This document shows positions 52,306-61,194 of a DNA stretch of 64,000 bases, one piece after another. The notes beneath the pieces are model-generated. The model ran no database searches, was not told the origin of the DNA, and worked only from the letters and a program-made list of their open reading frames with translations. Each line of letters starts with the position of its first letter. Positions within the stretch are counted from its first letter, which is position 1. This stretch comes from Pseudomonas fluorescens (GTDB taxonomy: Bacteria; Pseudomonadota; Gammaproteobacteria; Pseudomonadales; Pseudomonadaceae): positions 124,001 through 188,000 of the forward strand of contig NZ_CABVHJ010000006.1 in NCBI RefSeq assembly GCF_902497745.1, in the 5' to 3' direction. The position numbers and the translations under genes were made by a program.

Positions 52306-52794
52306 ATGCGCAAACTGGACCGTACAGATATCGGCATTCTCAACAGCCTTCAGGAGAATGCGCGCATCACCAACGCCGACCTCGCACGCTCGGTGAATCT
52401 GTCGCCGACACCGTGCTTCAACCGGGTCAAGGCCATGGAAGAATTGGGGCTGATTCGCGAGCAGGTCACGCTGCTGGATGCCGATCTGCTGGGGCTGCAC
52501 GTGAACGTGTTTATTCACGTGAGCCTGGAGAAGCAGGTCGAGGAAGCGCTGCAGCATTTCGAGGAAGCCATTTCCGACCGCCCGGAGGTGATGGAGTGCT
52601 ACCTCATGGCCGGAGACCCGGATTACCTCATCCGGGTCCTGGTGCCGACGATTCAGTCGCTCGAACGCTTCATGATGGACTTCCTGACCAAAGTGCCGGG
52701 TGTGGCAAATATCCGGTCAAGCTTTGCGCTGAAACAGGTGCGCTACAAGACCGCGCTGCCGTTACCCGCTAACGGTTTGACGCTGGGCAGTTGA
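52306..52794 (+). CDS. bkdR: Lrp/AsnC family activator BkdR
   Basis: The product has 162 residues. The helix-turn-helix is near 1-60: [20 protein letters not shown], then [20 protein letters not shown]. The C-terminal RAM domain ([33 protein letters not shown]) binds amino acids and mediates octamer formation. It is divergent from bkdA1, the same arrangement as in P. putida, where BkdR activates bkd in response to L-Val and related ligands. Its stop is 4 bp from the end of the convergent tyrosinase gene. Confidence 0.93.
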   Translation: MRKLDRTDIGILNSLQENARITNADLARSVNLSPTPCFNRVKAMEELGLIREQVTLLDADLLGLHVNVFIHVSLEKQVEEALQHFEEAISDRPEVMECYLMAGDPDYLIRVLVPTIQSLERFMMDFLTKVPGVANIRSSFALKQVRYKTALPLPANGLTLGS

Positions 52795-52797
52795 ACG

Positions 52798-53655
52798 TCA
52801 GATATAGTCATAGCGGTAATCGAGCTCTGCGGTGAAGAGGGTTTGCTGGACGGTAAAGGTTTGCGCCCAGGGCGCCAGTTCGTTGGCGGGGTGAAAGATC
52901 AGGACGGTTTCATTCATGTCTGTCGAGCCGGCCTCATTGGTAAAGCCGGGAGTGCCAGGATGCTGGTGTTTCCAGCGTTCCCACAACAAGTCGAGGTAGC
53001 AGTGGTGCAGGAAGAATATTGGATCATTGGGTGAGGAAGCGTCCCCCATGCTGCCGCCTATCCACGCATGCACCGGATTGTGCAATTCGATTTCCGAGAC
53101 ATTTTCCCAACCACTCCCATTCATCCAGTAAGGCGCCCTGTTGAGCGTCGATATGACGGTCTCTGCGCTGGGCAGTGCGCCGATTGCCCCGAGATTTCGA
53201 CGAATGCCCGTGTTGCCTGTGCCTTCGTCCCAGACCCTGACATCGAATTGCGATTGTTCCCTGGAAAACGGGCCGCTGGTGACACGCTGGTCTTGCAGGT
53301 TGTCACCGTTCGAACCCATGAAGTCCGAGGTGAAGGGGTTGTCGGCGCCGGTCAGTTGCCAGTTCCAGTAAGGCAAGGTGATGGTCGGATCACTGGCGGC
53401 GGACTGCAGGGCCAGTTCGAACTGGCGGATCAGAATGCGATGCCACGGATAGAACAAGGGGCTTCGATGTGGATTGGGTACCAGCGGACTGGCCCCGCCC
53501 ATCGAATTCTTGTGGATCTGGACGAAATCATCATAGCGGCATTGCTGCCCGGGTCGCAGGACACTGTCGACGTTGTTCTTCAGCCTCAGGATGGCATCGA
53601 TGAATGCGGATTTCTGTTGCGGTGTCATGTCTCGGTGATTACGACGAATATCCAT
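52798..53655 (-). CDS. Tyrosinase family dicopper protein
   Basis: The product has 285 residues and covers only the central tyrosinase domain. CuA ligands would be H48, H63 and H72, the last two in NPHRSPLFYPWHRILIRQFE. CuB ligands are H192 and H196 in IELHNPVHAWIG and H218 (or H217) in NDPIFFLHHCYLDLLWERW. Tyrosinases oxidise phenols to o-quinones. No signal peptide and no copper-loading caddie protein gene is adjacent. ATG at 53655 lies 126 bp from the MBL gene end. Base use is less GC-rich than the bkd genes, a hint of transfer. Confidence 0.88.
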   Translation of the reverse strand: MDIRRNHRDMTPQQKSAFIDAILRLKNNVDSVLRPGQQCRYDDFVQIHKNSMGGASPLVPNPHRSPLFYPWHRILIRQFELALQSAASDPTITLPYWNWQLTGADNPFTSDFMGSNGDNLQDQRVTSGPFSREQSQFDVRVWDEGTGNTGIRRNLGAIGALPSAETVISTLNRAPYWMNGSGWENVSEIELHNPVHAWIGGSMGDASSPNDPIFFLHHCYLDLLWERWKHQHPGTPGFTNEAGSTDMNETVLIFHPANELAPWAQTFTVQQTLFTAELDYRYDYI

Positions 53656-53780
53656 ATTGCGAAAACTCCATTGAATGTTTGCCCAATGGAGTCTGCTCGC
53701 TTACAGGATTTTCACCAGTTCATCACCCTCGACAGCGTTCGTAGGAAAAATAATCCGGTGGCCGGTCGAGCGGTTTTTTC

Positions 53781-54644
53781 CTATAGGGAATTGAGCGGAA
53801 TCTTCAGGTAAACCACACCGTTGTCCTCCGCTGGCGGCAGATGTCCGGCCCGGACATTCACCTGAATCGCCGGCAGCAACAGCGTCGGCATACCCAGCCC
53901 GGCATCGCGCTTGGTGCGCATTTCGACGAACGCTGCTTCATCGATCCCGTCATGCACATGAATATTGCTTTTGCGCTGCTCGCCGACCGTGGTCTGGCAC
54001 TGCGAGGCGCGACTCTCGGGCGGATAATCGTGGCAAACGTAGAGTTTCACGCTGGCGGGGAAGGCCAGCAGTTTGTGGATCGAGGCAAACAACTGATGGG
54101 CATTGCCACCGGGAAAGTCGCAGCGCGCCGTGCCGACATCGGGCATGAACAGCGTGTCACCGACCAGAATCTGCTCGCCATCGATCAAATAAGCCATGTC
54201 CGCCGGGGTGTGGCCGGGGACGTGCAGAGCGGTGGCCTTGAGGTTGCCGATGCGGAACGACTCGTTCGGCGCGAACAGGTGATCGAACTGCGAGCCGTCG
54301 ACGCAAAACTCCGGCTCCAGATTGAACAGCGTCTTGAACACGTTCTGCACTTTGCTGATCGATTCACCGATGGCGATCTTGCCGCCCAATTCCCTGCGCA
54401 GATACGGCGCGGCGGACAGGTGATCGGCGTGGGCGTGGGTTTCCAGCAGCCACTGCACCTGCAGGTTGTGCGCGCGAACGAAGGCGATGATTTTGTCGGC
54501 TTGGGCGGTGCAGGTGCGTCCGGCGGCGCCGTCGTAATCGAGCACCGGATCGACGATCGCGCACTGCCCGCCATCGGCTTCATAGACCACATAGCTGTAG
54601 GTCGAAGAGGCGGGGTCGAGGAAAGCTTCAATCTGCGCGGGCAT
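53781..54644 (-). CDS. MBL-fold persulfide dioxygenase-like hydrolase (Blh type)
   Basis: The product has 287 residues. The metal site is THAHADH at H70, H72, D74 and H75; H148 lies in LHVPGHTPADMAYLI and a further Asp in GDTLFMPDVG. The opening IEAFLDPASSTYSYVVYE is typical of the Blh/ETHE1-like group that oxidises persulfides to sulfite. ATG at 54644 fits. It faces a BigR-like ArsR gene. In other bacteria Blh is repressed by BigR and induced by sulfide; the same control is inferred here. Confidence 0.85.
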   Translation of the reverse strand: MPAQIEAFLDPASSTYSYVVYEADGGQCAIVDPVLDYDGAAGRTCTAQADKIIAFVRAHNLQVQWLLETHAHADHLSAAPYLRRELGGKIAIGESISKVQNVFKTLFNLEPEFCVDGSQFDHLFAPNESFRIGNLKATALHVPGHTPADMAYLIDGEQILVGDTLFMPDVGTARCDFPGGNAHQLFASIHKLLAFPASVKLYVCHDYPPESRASQCQTTVGEQRKSNIHVHDGIDEAAFVEMRTKRDAGLGMPTLLLPAIQVNVRAGHLPPAEDNGVVYLKIPLNSL

Positions 54645-54679
54645 GGACACCAACCTGAACAAGGGAAATGGGTTGCAAC

Positions 54680-54701
54680 ACTTTATCTAAAAACATAATG
54701 T
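54680..54701. promoter_or_regulatory. Possible BigR-type operator
   Basis: ACTTTAT and ATAATGT form an imperfect AT-rich inverted repeat (6 of 7 pairs) with an 8-nt centre between the divergent blh-like and bigR-like genes. BigR sites in other species are AT-rich palindromes in this position. The match is weak. Confidence 0.35.
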
Positions 54702-54735
54702 TCGCAGCTTAAGTGACCTTCAAGGCATCGTGCAA

Positions 54736-55077
54736 ATGCAATCCAGTCTGACCGAATGTGAAGTCGCCCAGCTGCGCGCCTCGGCCTCCAAGGCCTGCGC
54801 GTTGCTCAAGGCTCTGGCCAATGAGGATCGCCTGCTGATCCTGTGTCAGCTGACTCAGGGTGAGCGCAACGTCGGCGAACTGGAAAAGATGACCAGCGTG
54901 CGCCAGCCGACGCTGTCTCAGCAATTGGGCATCTTGCGTGACGAAGGGCTGGTCGCGACCCGTCGTGAAGGCAAGTACATTTTCTACGGCCTCGCCAGTC
55001 CGGAGGTCATCCAGGTGATGAAAACGCTCTCCGGGTTGTATTGCGGCGCCGTGCTGAAAAGTCTGGGCCATCAATAA
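54736..55077 (+). CDS. BigR-like ArsR family persulfide-sensing repressor
   Basis: The product has 113 residues. The winged helix has KALANEDRLLILCQLTQGER and SVRQPTLSQQLGILRDEGLV. Cys37 and Cys103 are 66 residues apart, exactly the spacing of the redox pair Cys42/Cys108 of Xylella BigR, which forms a disulfide or polysulfide bridge and releases DNA on sulfide stress. ATG at 54736 is preferred over GTG at 54730. It precedes an SQR and a TauE gene, with a REP in between, and faces the persulfide dioxygenase-like gene. Confidence 0.85.
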   Translation: MQSSLTECEVAQLRASASKACALLKALANEDRLLILCQLTQGERNVGELEKMTSVRQPTLSQQLGILRDEGLVATRREGKYIFYGLASPEVIQVMKTLSGLYCGAVLKSLGHQ

Positions 55078-55100
55078 ATGCCAGCCATGACACTGGTTCA

Positions 55101-55196
55101 ATGTGGGAGCGAGCCTGCTCGCGAAAGCGCTAGGTCAGGCAATACTTGCATCGACTGATACGCCGCCTTCGCGAGCAGGCTCGCTCCCACATTGGG
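55101..55196. repeat. REP pair within the sulfide gene group
   Basis: TGTGGGAGCGAGCCTGCTCG and inverted copy with about 43 nt between. It splits the bigR-like gene from the SQR gene and may weaken or fine-tune read-through. Confidence 0.95.
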
Positions 55197-55246
55197 ATTT
55201 GTGGTTTGGCTCGAACAATCCTTGCGTGCAGCAAAAGGAACAAGCA

Positions 55247-56491
55247 ATGAACGATCAACACTGGGGCCCATCCATCAGTGCAGACATCGTGGTCATCGGC
55301 GGTGGTACGGCCGGTATCGGTTTTGTCGCCAGTCTGCTCAAGCGTGATCCGAGCCTGAACATCACGGTCATCGAGCCGAGCACTCACCATTACTACCAAC
55401 CGGCGTGGACGCTGGTCGGCGGTGGCGCTTACGACGTGAAAGACACGGTCAGGCCGATGGCCAAAGTACTACCGCGCCAAGCCACTTGGATACAAGCCGC
55501 CGTCACCGGCATCGATCCCGACAAAAAACAACTCACCCTTAACGACGAGCGCACGGTCAGCTACCAGAACCTGATCGTCTGCCCCGGCCTGCGTCTGGCC
55601 TGGGAGAAGATCGAAGGCTTGCAGGAAAGCCTCGGCCAGCACGGCGTCACCTCCAATTACAGCTACCAGCACGCGCAGTACACTTGGGATCAGGTGCAGA
55701 AACTGCGCGGCGGCAAAGCGCTGTTCACTCAACCGGCGATGCCGATCAAATGTGCCGGCGCGCCGCAAAAAGCCCTGTACCTGTCCTGCGATCACTGGCT
55801 CAAAAGCGGCGTGCTGAATAACATCCATGTCGAATTCAACCTGGCCGGCGCCGCACTGTTTGGCGTGGCGACGTTCGTGCCGCCGTTGATGAAGTACATC
55901 GAAAAGTACAACGCACAGTTGGCGTTCAATTCGAATCTGGTCAAGGTTGACGGCCCGACGAAAACCGCCTGGTTCGAGATCAAGGACGCTGAAGGCAACG
56001 TCACCCGCGAGGCGAAGACCTTCGATCTGCTCCATGTCGTGCCGCCGCAGGTTGCGCCGGATTTCATTGCCCAGAGCCCGTTGGCCGATGCTGCAGGCTG
56101 GTGCGAAGTCAATCCGCACAGCCTGCAGCATCCGCGGTTTCCCGAGGTGTTCGCACTCGGTGATATCTGCGGCACCAGCAACGCGAAAACCGCCGCAGCG
56201 GTGCGCAAACAAGTGGTCGTGGTGGCGGAAAACCTGCTGGCCCTGCGCAAGCAACAACCGCTGCCTCTGAAGTACGACGGTTACGGTTCCTGCCCGCTGA
56301 CGGTAGAGAAGGGCAAGGTGATTCTCGCCGAGTTCGGTTATGCCGGGAAGTTGCTGCCGACTTTTCCAATGGACCCGACTGTGGCGCGACGTTCGGCGTG
56401 GTTTCTCAAGGCCTCGCTGCTGCCGTGGTTCTATTGGAACGGCATGCTCAAGGGCCGTGAGTGGCTGACAAGTCTGTCCAAGGTCGACTGA
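55247..56491 (+). CDS. Sulfide:quinone oxidoreductase, SQOR type
   Basis: The product has 414 residues. The N-terminal FAD motif is VVIGGGTAGIGFVASLLKRD. The redox Cys pair is C169 in PIKCAGAPQKALYL and C349 in GYGSCPLTV, 180 apart, like the 178 of human SQOR. GDICGTSNAKTAAAVRKQ contacts FAD, and the C-terminal amphipathic tail (SAWFLKASLLPWFYWNG) would bind the membrane. It oxidises H2S to bound persulfide and reduces ubiquinone. AAAAGGAAC before ATG at 55247 fixes the start. The gene ends 10 bp before the TauE gene. Confidence 0.88.
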   Translation: MNDQHWGPSISADIVVIGGGTAGIGFVASLLKRDPSLNITVIEPSTHHYYQPAWTLVGGGAYDVKDTVRPMAKVLPRQATWIQAAVTGIDPDKKQLTLNDERTVSYQNLIVCPGLRLAWEKIEGLQESLGQHGVTSNYSYQHAQYTWDQVQKLRGGKALFTQPAMPIKCAGAPQKALYLSCDHWLKSGVLNNIHVEFNLAGAALFGVATFVPPLMKYIEKYNAQLAFNSNLVKVDGPTKTAWFEIKDAEGNVTREAKTFDLLHVVPPQVAPDFIAQSPLADAAGWCEVNPHSLQHPRFPEVFALGDICGTSNAKTAAAVRKQVVVVAENLLALRKQQPLPLKYDGYGSCPLTVEKGKVILAEFGYAGKLLPTFPMDPTVARRSAWFLKASLLPWFYWNGMLKGREWLTSLSKVD

Positions 56492-56500
56492 GAAAACCCT

Positions 56501-57301
56501 ATGTTGCTGGCAAGTCTGTTTGGCATGGTGATGGGGTTGGTCCTCGGCTTGACCGGGGCCGGCGGCGGGATTCTTGCGGTGCCGGCGCTGGTGCTCGGGC
56601 TTGGCTGGACGATGACGCAAGCGGCGCCAGTGGCGCTGTTTGCGGTCGGCAGTGCAGCTGCGGTCGGCGCGATCGATGGCTTGCGTCATGGCCTGGTGCG
56701 CTATCGCGCGGCGTTGTTGATTGCGGCGTTGGGTGCGGTGTTCTCGCCGTTGGGAATTTACTTCGCGCATCAGTTGCCGGAGAAAATCCTGATGATTCTG
56801 TTCAGTCTGCTGATGGTCATGGTGGCCTGGCGCATGCTGCGTCGCGAGCGTCAGCAGGAGGGGCCGAGCGATCACGGTCACGCCAGTTGGGGCCAGAAGA
56901 ACTGCATGCTCAATGAAGAAACCGGGCGTTTTGACTGGACCGCCAAATGCACCGCTACGTTGGCGGCGCTGGGCGCCATTACCGGCGTGGTTTCTGGATT
57001 GCTCGGGGTCGGTGGCGGTTTTTTGATCGTGCCGGCGTTCAAGCAACTGACCGATGTGCAGATGCGCGGGATTGTCGCCACGTCGTTGATGGTGATCAGT
57101 CTGATTTCGGCAATCGGGGTGATCGGCTCGTTTCACGCAGGCGTGCGGATTGACGGACAGGGCGCGGCGTTCATCGTCGCCAGCATTGTCGGCATGATCA
57201 TCGGCCGCAAGCTTTGTGCGCGAGTGCCGGCGCGGGCGTTGCAGGTGGGGTTTGCCAGTGTGTGTCTGGTGGTGGCGGGGTATATGTTGTTGCGGGCGTG
57301 A
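56501..57301 (+). CDS. Sulfite exporter TauE/SafE family protein
   Basis: The product has 266 residues and seven or eight membrane segments arranged as two repeats. The family signature GLVLGLTGAGGGILAVPALV recurs in altered form as TGVVSGLLGVGGGFLIVPAF. It lies 10 bp after the SQR gene and is surely cotranscribed. Export of sulfite or thiosulfate made from persulfide is the natural role in this group, by inference. A terminator follows. Confidence 0.87.
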   Translation: MLLASLFGMVMGLVLGLTGAGGGILAVPALVLGLGWTMTQAAPVALFAVGSAAAVGAIDGLRHGLVRYRAALLIAALGAVFSPLGIYFAHQLPEKILMILFSLLMVMVAWRMLRRERQQEGPSDHGHASWGQKNCMLNEETGRFDWTAKCTATLAALGAITGVVSGLLGVGGGFLIVPAFKQLTDVQMRGIVATSLMVISLISAIGVIGSFHAGVRIDGQGAAFIVASIVGMIIGRKLCARVPARALQVGFASVCLVVAGYMLLRA

Positions 57302-57313
57302 GGTTCAAAAGAA

Positions 57314-57338
57314 ATCGCAGCCCATCAAGGGCTGCGAT
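57314..57338. terminator. Bidirectional intrinsic terminator
   Basis: ATCGCAGCCC (57314-57323) and GGGCTGCGAT (57329-57338) pair around ATCAA. CTTTCT follows on the plus strand and TTTCTTTT on the minus strand, so it serves both the TauE and the dctM transcripts. Confidence 0.85.
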
Positions 57339-57350
57339 CTTTCTATCGGC

Positions 57351-58631
57351 TTACAACACCAGATGCGGCAACCACAGCGACAGTGCCGGCACGTAAGTCA
57401 CCAGCATCAACACCAGGAACAGCACGGCATAGAACGGCAGCAGCGCCTTCACGGTGCTTTCAATACTCACTTTGCCCACCGCCGAGCCGACAAACAGCAC
57501 CGCACCCACCGGCGGCGTTATCAATCCGATCCCAAGGTTCACCAGCATGATCATGCCGAACTGCACCGGGTCGACGCCGATGCCGAGAATCACCGGCATC
57601 AGGATTGGCGTCAGGATCAGGATCAGCGGCGCCATGTCCATCACCGTGCCGAGCAACAGCAGCATGACGTTGATGCACATCAGGATCACGTAGCGGTTGT
57701 CCGAGAGGGTCAGGAACATCGTGGTGATCTTCGCCGGGATCTGCATCAGGGTCATGATGTAGCCGAAGCTCGCGGCGAAACCGATCAGGATCATCACGAT
57801 CGAAATCGTCCGCACCGTACGGTGCATCAGTTTCGGCAGTTCGCTCCACTTGTAGTCGCGGTAGATGAACATGGTGACGAAGAATGACCACAGCACCGCG
57901 ATGGCCGCCGATTCGGTCGCGGTGAAGATGCCGGACAGGATGCCGCCGAGGATGATCACCATCGCCATCAGGCCCCAGAGGGCTTCGCCGACGATTTTCA
58001 ACGCCTGGCGCATCGGGATCACTTCACCCTTCGGATAATTGCGTTTTCTCGCGAAAATCAGACACAGCACCATCAGACAGGCGCTCATCAGCAAGCCCGG
58101 CACGATGCCCGCCATGAACAGCGAGGCAATCGAAACCGTGCCACCAGCGGCCAGGGAGTAAAGCACCGAGTTATGGCTTGGCGGGGTCAGCAGGGCTTGC
58201 ACCGAACCGCTGACCGTCACGGCGGTGGAGAAGTCCCGTGGATAGCCCTTGCGTTCCATTTCCGGAATCAGCACCGAACCCACCGACGCGGTGTCGGCCA
58301 CCGACGAACCGGAGATCGCGCCGAAAAAGGTCGAGGCGACAATGTTGACCAGTGACAGACCGCCGCGGACAAAACCCACCAGCACCCCGGCACACGCCAC
58401 CAACCGGCGGGACATGCCGCCCTCGGCCATGATCGCACCGGCCAGTACGAAGAACGGAATGGCCAGCAGCGAGAATTTGTTCACCCCCGAAGCGACCTGA
58501 ATCATCACCGCCTGGAACGGAATGTCGATCCACCATGCACCGATCAGCGCGGCGGCGCCCAGCGCATAGGCGACTGGCATGCCGATCAGGATCAAAGCGA
58601 TAAAACTGCCCAGCAGTATCAGAGCGTCCAT
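57351..58631 (-). CDS. dctM: TRAP transporter large permease (DctM)
   Basis: The product has 426 residues with about twelve membrane helices. GSFIALILIGMPVAYALGAA at the N-terminus, GFVRGGLSLVNIVASTFFGA, VLYSLAAGGTVSIASLFMAG and LILTPILMPVILGIGVDPVQ, then NLGIGLITPPVGAVLFV, are DctM signatures. It is the transport-carrying subunit and overlaps the DctQ stop by 1 bp. Neighbour genes point to uronates as substrate. Confidence 0.92.
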   Translation of the reverse strand: MDALILLGSFIALILIGMPVAYALGAAALIGAWWIDIPFQAVMIQVASGVNKFSLLAIPFFVLAGAIMAEGGMSRRLVACAGVLVGFVRGGLSLVNIVASTFFGAISGSSVADTASVGSVLIPEMERKGYPRDFSTAVTVSGSVQALLTPPSHNSVLYSLAAGGTVSIASLFMAGIVPGLLMSACLMVLCLIFARKRNYPKGEVIPMRQALKIVGEALWGLMAMVIILGGILSGIFTATESAAIAVLWSFFVTMFIYRDYKWSELPKLMHRTVRTISIVMILIGFAASFGYIMTLMQIPAKITTMFLTLSDNRYVILMCINVMLLLLGTVMDMAPLILILTPILMPVILGIGVDPVQFGMIMLVNLGIGLITPPVGAVLFVGSAVGKVSIESTVKALLPFYAVLFLVLMLVTYVPALSLWLPHLVL

Positions 58632-59158
58632 TAAGCGGCACCTTCACTTTCTTCAACCAGGTCGAACTGCACGACGCGCCGTTTGCTCTGGTCACCGAGC
58701 AAGAGTTTTTCCAGCACGAAAATCAGCGTCAGCAAGCCGCCCACCGGAATGGGCAAGTAGGTCACGCCAACGCGCAGATCGGGCAGGGCGGCCATGAACT
58801 GGTTCCAGGTGGACATGCACAGCTTGGCGCCCCAGATCGTCATGAAGATGCAGATCGCCGCCATCAGCAGCTGGGAAAAAATCGCCGCTGCGGATCTCAC
58901 GTGCGCTGGCATGCGATCGGTGAGCATGGCCACGGCCATGTGCGCGCCGGCGCGGTAACTGGCGGCGGCGCCGATGAAGGTAAACACCATCATCAGCAGG
59001 ATCGCCGTGGGCTCGGGCCAGCTCGAACCGGTGCCCAGGACGTAGCGGGCGAACACGCCCCAGGGAATCATCAGGGAAATCGCCAGGACGGAAAGGCCGG
59101 CGACCCAGATGCACGTCATGTAGATCTTGTCGTTGATACGCAGCAGTAGATTCTTCAT
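58631..59158 (-). CDS. dctQ: TRAP transporter small permease (DctQ)
   Basis: The product has 175 residues with four membrane segments, near 15-35, 50-70, 90-112 and 135-155. GVFARYVLGTGSSWPEPTAI is the usual early DctQ element. It pairs with DctM in the membrane and docks the binding protein. It follows DctP by 76 bp and overlaps dctM by 1 bp. Confidence 0.9.
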   Translation of the reverse strand: MKNLLLRINDKIYMTCIWVAGLSVLAISLMIPWGVFARYVLGTGSSWPEPTAILLMMVFTFIGAAASYRAGAHMAVAMLTDRMPAHVRSAAAIFSQLLMAAICIFMTIWGAKLCMSTWNQFMAALPDLRVGVTYLPIPVGGLLTLIFVLEKLLLGDQSKRRVVQFDLVEESEGAA

Positions 59159-59234
59159 CGGGTTCCACCGTAACCGGGCGCGCCGCAGTCATCGGGCGCA
59201 CCGGGCCTTGTTCATGAGGACGGAGCGGGAGGCG

Positions 59235-60206
59235 TTACTGAACGGCTTCGATCTTCTTGATCAGGTCGGCATACTTCGCGCCGTACTTTTCCCGCACCGG
59301 TGCGGTGGCGTCGTAGAAGGGTTTCTTGTCGACCTCGATGAACTCGACGCCGGCAGCCTTGAGTTTTTCTTCACTGGCAGCGGACTTCTTGTCCCACAGC
59401 ACGCGCTCTTCGGCCTGGGCAGCCTTGGCGGCTGTCTTGACCAGCGCCTGTTGATCCGGGGTCAGTTTTTCCCAGGTGATTTTCGACATCACGATCGGCT
59501 CTGGCAGGATCAGGTGACCGGTCAGGCTGTAGTACTTCGCGTTCTGGAAGTGGTTGTGTTCGAGCAGGGTTGGCGGGTTGTTTTCCGCGCCGTCGATTAC
59601 GCCGGTCTGCAGGGCACTGAAGATTTCGCCGGTATCCATCGCGATGCCGTTGCCGCCCATGGCGTTCATCATGTCGATGAACATCGGGTTGCCTTGCACG
59701 CGGATTTTCATGCCCTTGAGGTCTTCGAGCTTGCGTACCGGTTTCTTGGTGTAGACGTTGCGCGTGCCGCCGTCCATCCAGGCCAGGGCCACGAGACCGA
59801 ATTCGGAATTGGTGATTTTGTCGAGAATTTCGTCGCCCACTGCGCCGTCGATGACGTTACGCATGTGTTGATGATCGCGGAAGATGAACGGCATGTTGAA
59901 CACGTTCACGTCCGGAACCACGGGGCCGACGATACCCAGGCTGACGCGAGACAGCTGTACGGCGCCGACTTGCATCTGCTCGATGACTTCCTTTTCGGAG
60001 CCCAGCACGCCGCCGGGGAAGTATTGGAAGGTCAGCTCGCCGTTGGTTTCCTTGGTCAGGGTCTTGCCCATGTTTTCTTCGGCCACCACGGTGGGATAAC
60101 CGGCGGGGTGAATGTCAGCGAATTTGAGTTGCAGTGCCTGAGCGGCGCCAGTGAAGGTAAACATCAGCGGGAGTGCAGCGGCCAGCAAGGTGCGTTTGAA
60201 GTTCAT
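59235..60206 (-). CDS. dctP: TRAP transporter solute-binding protein (DctP)
   Basis: The product has 323 residues, with a signal peptide ending near residue 24 (AAQA/LQL). LKFADIHPAGYPTVVAEENM starts the mature form; the conserved Arg that anchors the substrate carboxylate lies in the segment LKGMKIRVQGNPMFIDMMNA. DctP family proteins of this type bind uronates or other acids. Placement with udh and a SMP-30 lactonase suggests glucuronate or galacturonate. Confidence 0.9.
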   Translation of the reverse strand: MNFKRTLLAAALPLMFTFTGAAQALQLKFADIHPAGYPTVVAEENMGKTLTKETNGELTFQYFPGGVLGSEKEVIEQMQVGAVQLSRVSLGIVGPVVPDVNVFNMPFIFRDHQHMRNVIDGAVGDEILDKITNSEFGLVALAWMDGGTRNVYTKKPVRKLEDLKGMKIRVQGNPMFIDMMNAMGGNGIAMDTGEIFSALQTGVIDGAENNPPTLLEHNHFQNAKYYSLTGHLILPEPIVMSKITWEKLTPDQQALVKTAAKAAQAEERVLWDKKSAASEEKLKAAGVEFIEVDKKPFYDATAPVREKYGAKYADLIKKIEAVQ

Positions 60207-60270
60207 GGGGGTGAGTCTCCAGTCTTGTTATTTTTGTGTTCAAGGCACAGCGGTGCAGCAGAGGCGGGTA

Positions 60271-61164
60271 TTACAGCGAATCGTTGAACTGCGGTTCCGG
60301 CAAACCTTTGACGTTGAGATTCAGGGCGAACACGCCACCGGCCAGGGATTGCGGGTCGTGGTCGTCGCCGGGGCGAATCGAGGTGACGAACAAGGTGTCC
60401 ATCCGGCTGCCGCCGAAGGCACACATGGTCGGTTTTTTCACCGGCACCTCCAGTGAGAAATCAAGCCGACCGTCCGGGGCAAAGCGGTGAATCAGGCCGG
60501 CGTCGTTGGCGCAGATCCAGTAGAAACCTTCGGCGTCCACAGCAGCGCCATCGGGGCGACCGGGAAAATGGTTCATGTCGACGAAGACGCGTCGCTTCGA
60601 CGGCGTGCCGGTCTCGGTGTCGTAATCGAACGCCCAGATCAGTTGCACGTCGGGATGCGAATCGGACAGGTACATGGTCTTGCCGTCGGGGCTGAAGCCG
60701 AAACCGTTGGGCACGATAAAACCGTCGAGCTGCGCTTCGATCACGCCAGATTGCCCGGCGCCGTAGCGGTAGAGCCGGCCTTCGGGCGCGCTCAGGCCCA
60801 TATTCAGCACCATGCTGCCGGCCCAGAAGCGGCCCTGACGGTCGCAGCGACCATCGTTGAGACGCATGTCTTCGCGCGGGTGCTCAACGCTGGCGAGGCG
60901 TTCGCTGTCGAGGCTGCCGTCGCTGTGCGGATGCAGATGAAAGAAGCCGCTTTCCATCCCGGCAACCCAGCCGCCACGGCTGTGGCGGGCAATGCAGGCG
61001 AGCATTTCCGGGGTTTTCCAGGCATGCACGTGGCCGGTATCAGCGCTCCAGCGTTGCAGGCCGCCGTTGGGAATGTCCACCCAGTACAGCGCGTTTTCCT
61101 CTGCCACCCAGACCGGGCTTTCGCCCACGGCGTTGCGGGCATCGACGATCAATTCGGCTTGCAT
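60271..61164 (-). CDS. SMP-30/gluconolactonase family lactonase
   Basis: The product has 297 residues and a six-bladed propeller. The opening ARNAVGESPVWVAEENALYW holds the metal Glu; NDGRCDRQGRFWAGSM and FSPDGKTMYLSDSHPDVQLI carry further metal ligands (Asn and Asp). In uronate catabolism it would open the aldarolactone made by uronate dehydrogenase. ATG at 61164 has AAGGA 6 bases upstream; the ATG at 61170 is too close to it. It lies between udh and the TRAP genes in the same direction. Confidence 0.86.
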   Translation of the reverse strand: MQAELIVDARNAVGESPVWVAEENALYWVDIPNGGLQRWSADTGHVHAWKTPEMLACIARHSRGGWVAGMESGFFHLHPHSDGSLDSERLASVEHPREDMRLNDGRCDRQGRFWAGSMVLNMGLSAPEGRLYRYGAGQSGVIEAQLDGFIVPNGFGFSPDGKTMYLSDSHPDVQLIWAFDYDTETGTPSKRRVFVDMNHFPGRPDGAAVDAEGFYWICANDAGLIHRFAPDGRLDFSLEVPVKKPTMCAFGGSRMDTLFVTSIRPGDDHDPQSLAGGVFALNLNVKGLPEPQFNDSL

Positions 61165-61194
61165 ACTCATTCCTTTGCGTCGTTGTCAGGGGGA

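Noticed and set aside
55469..57136. A 555-codon minus-strand open frame opposite SQR and TauE
   Set aside because: Antisense shadow spanning two real genes; the sequence is rich in Gln, Arg and His with no motif.
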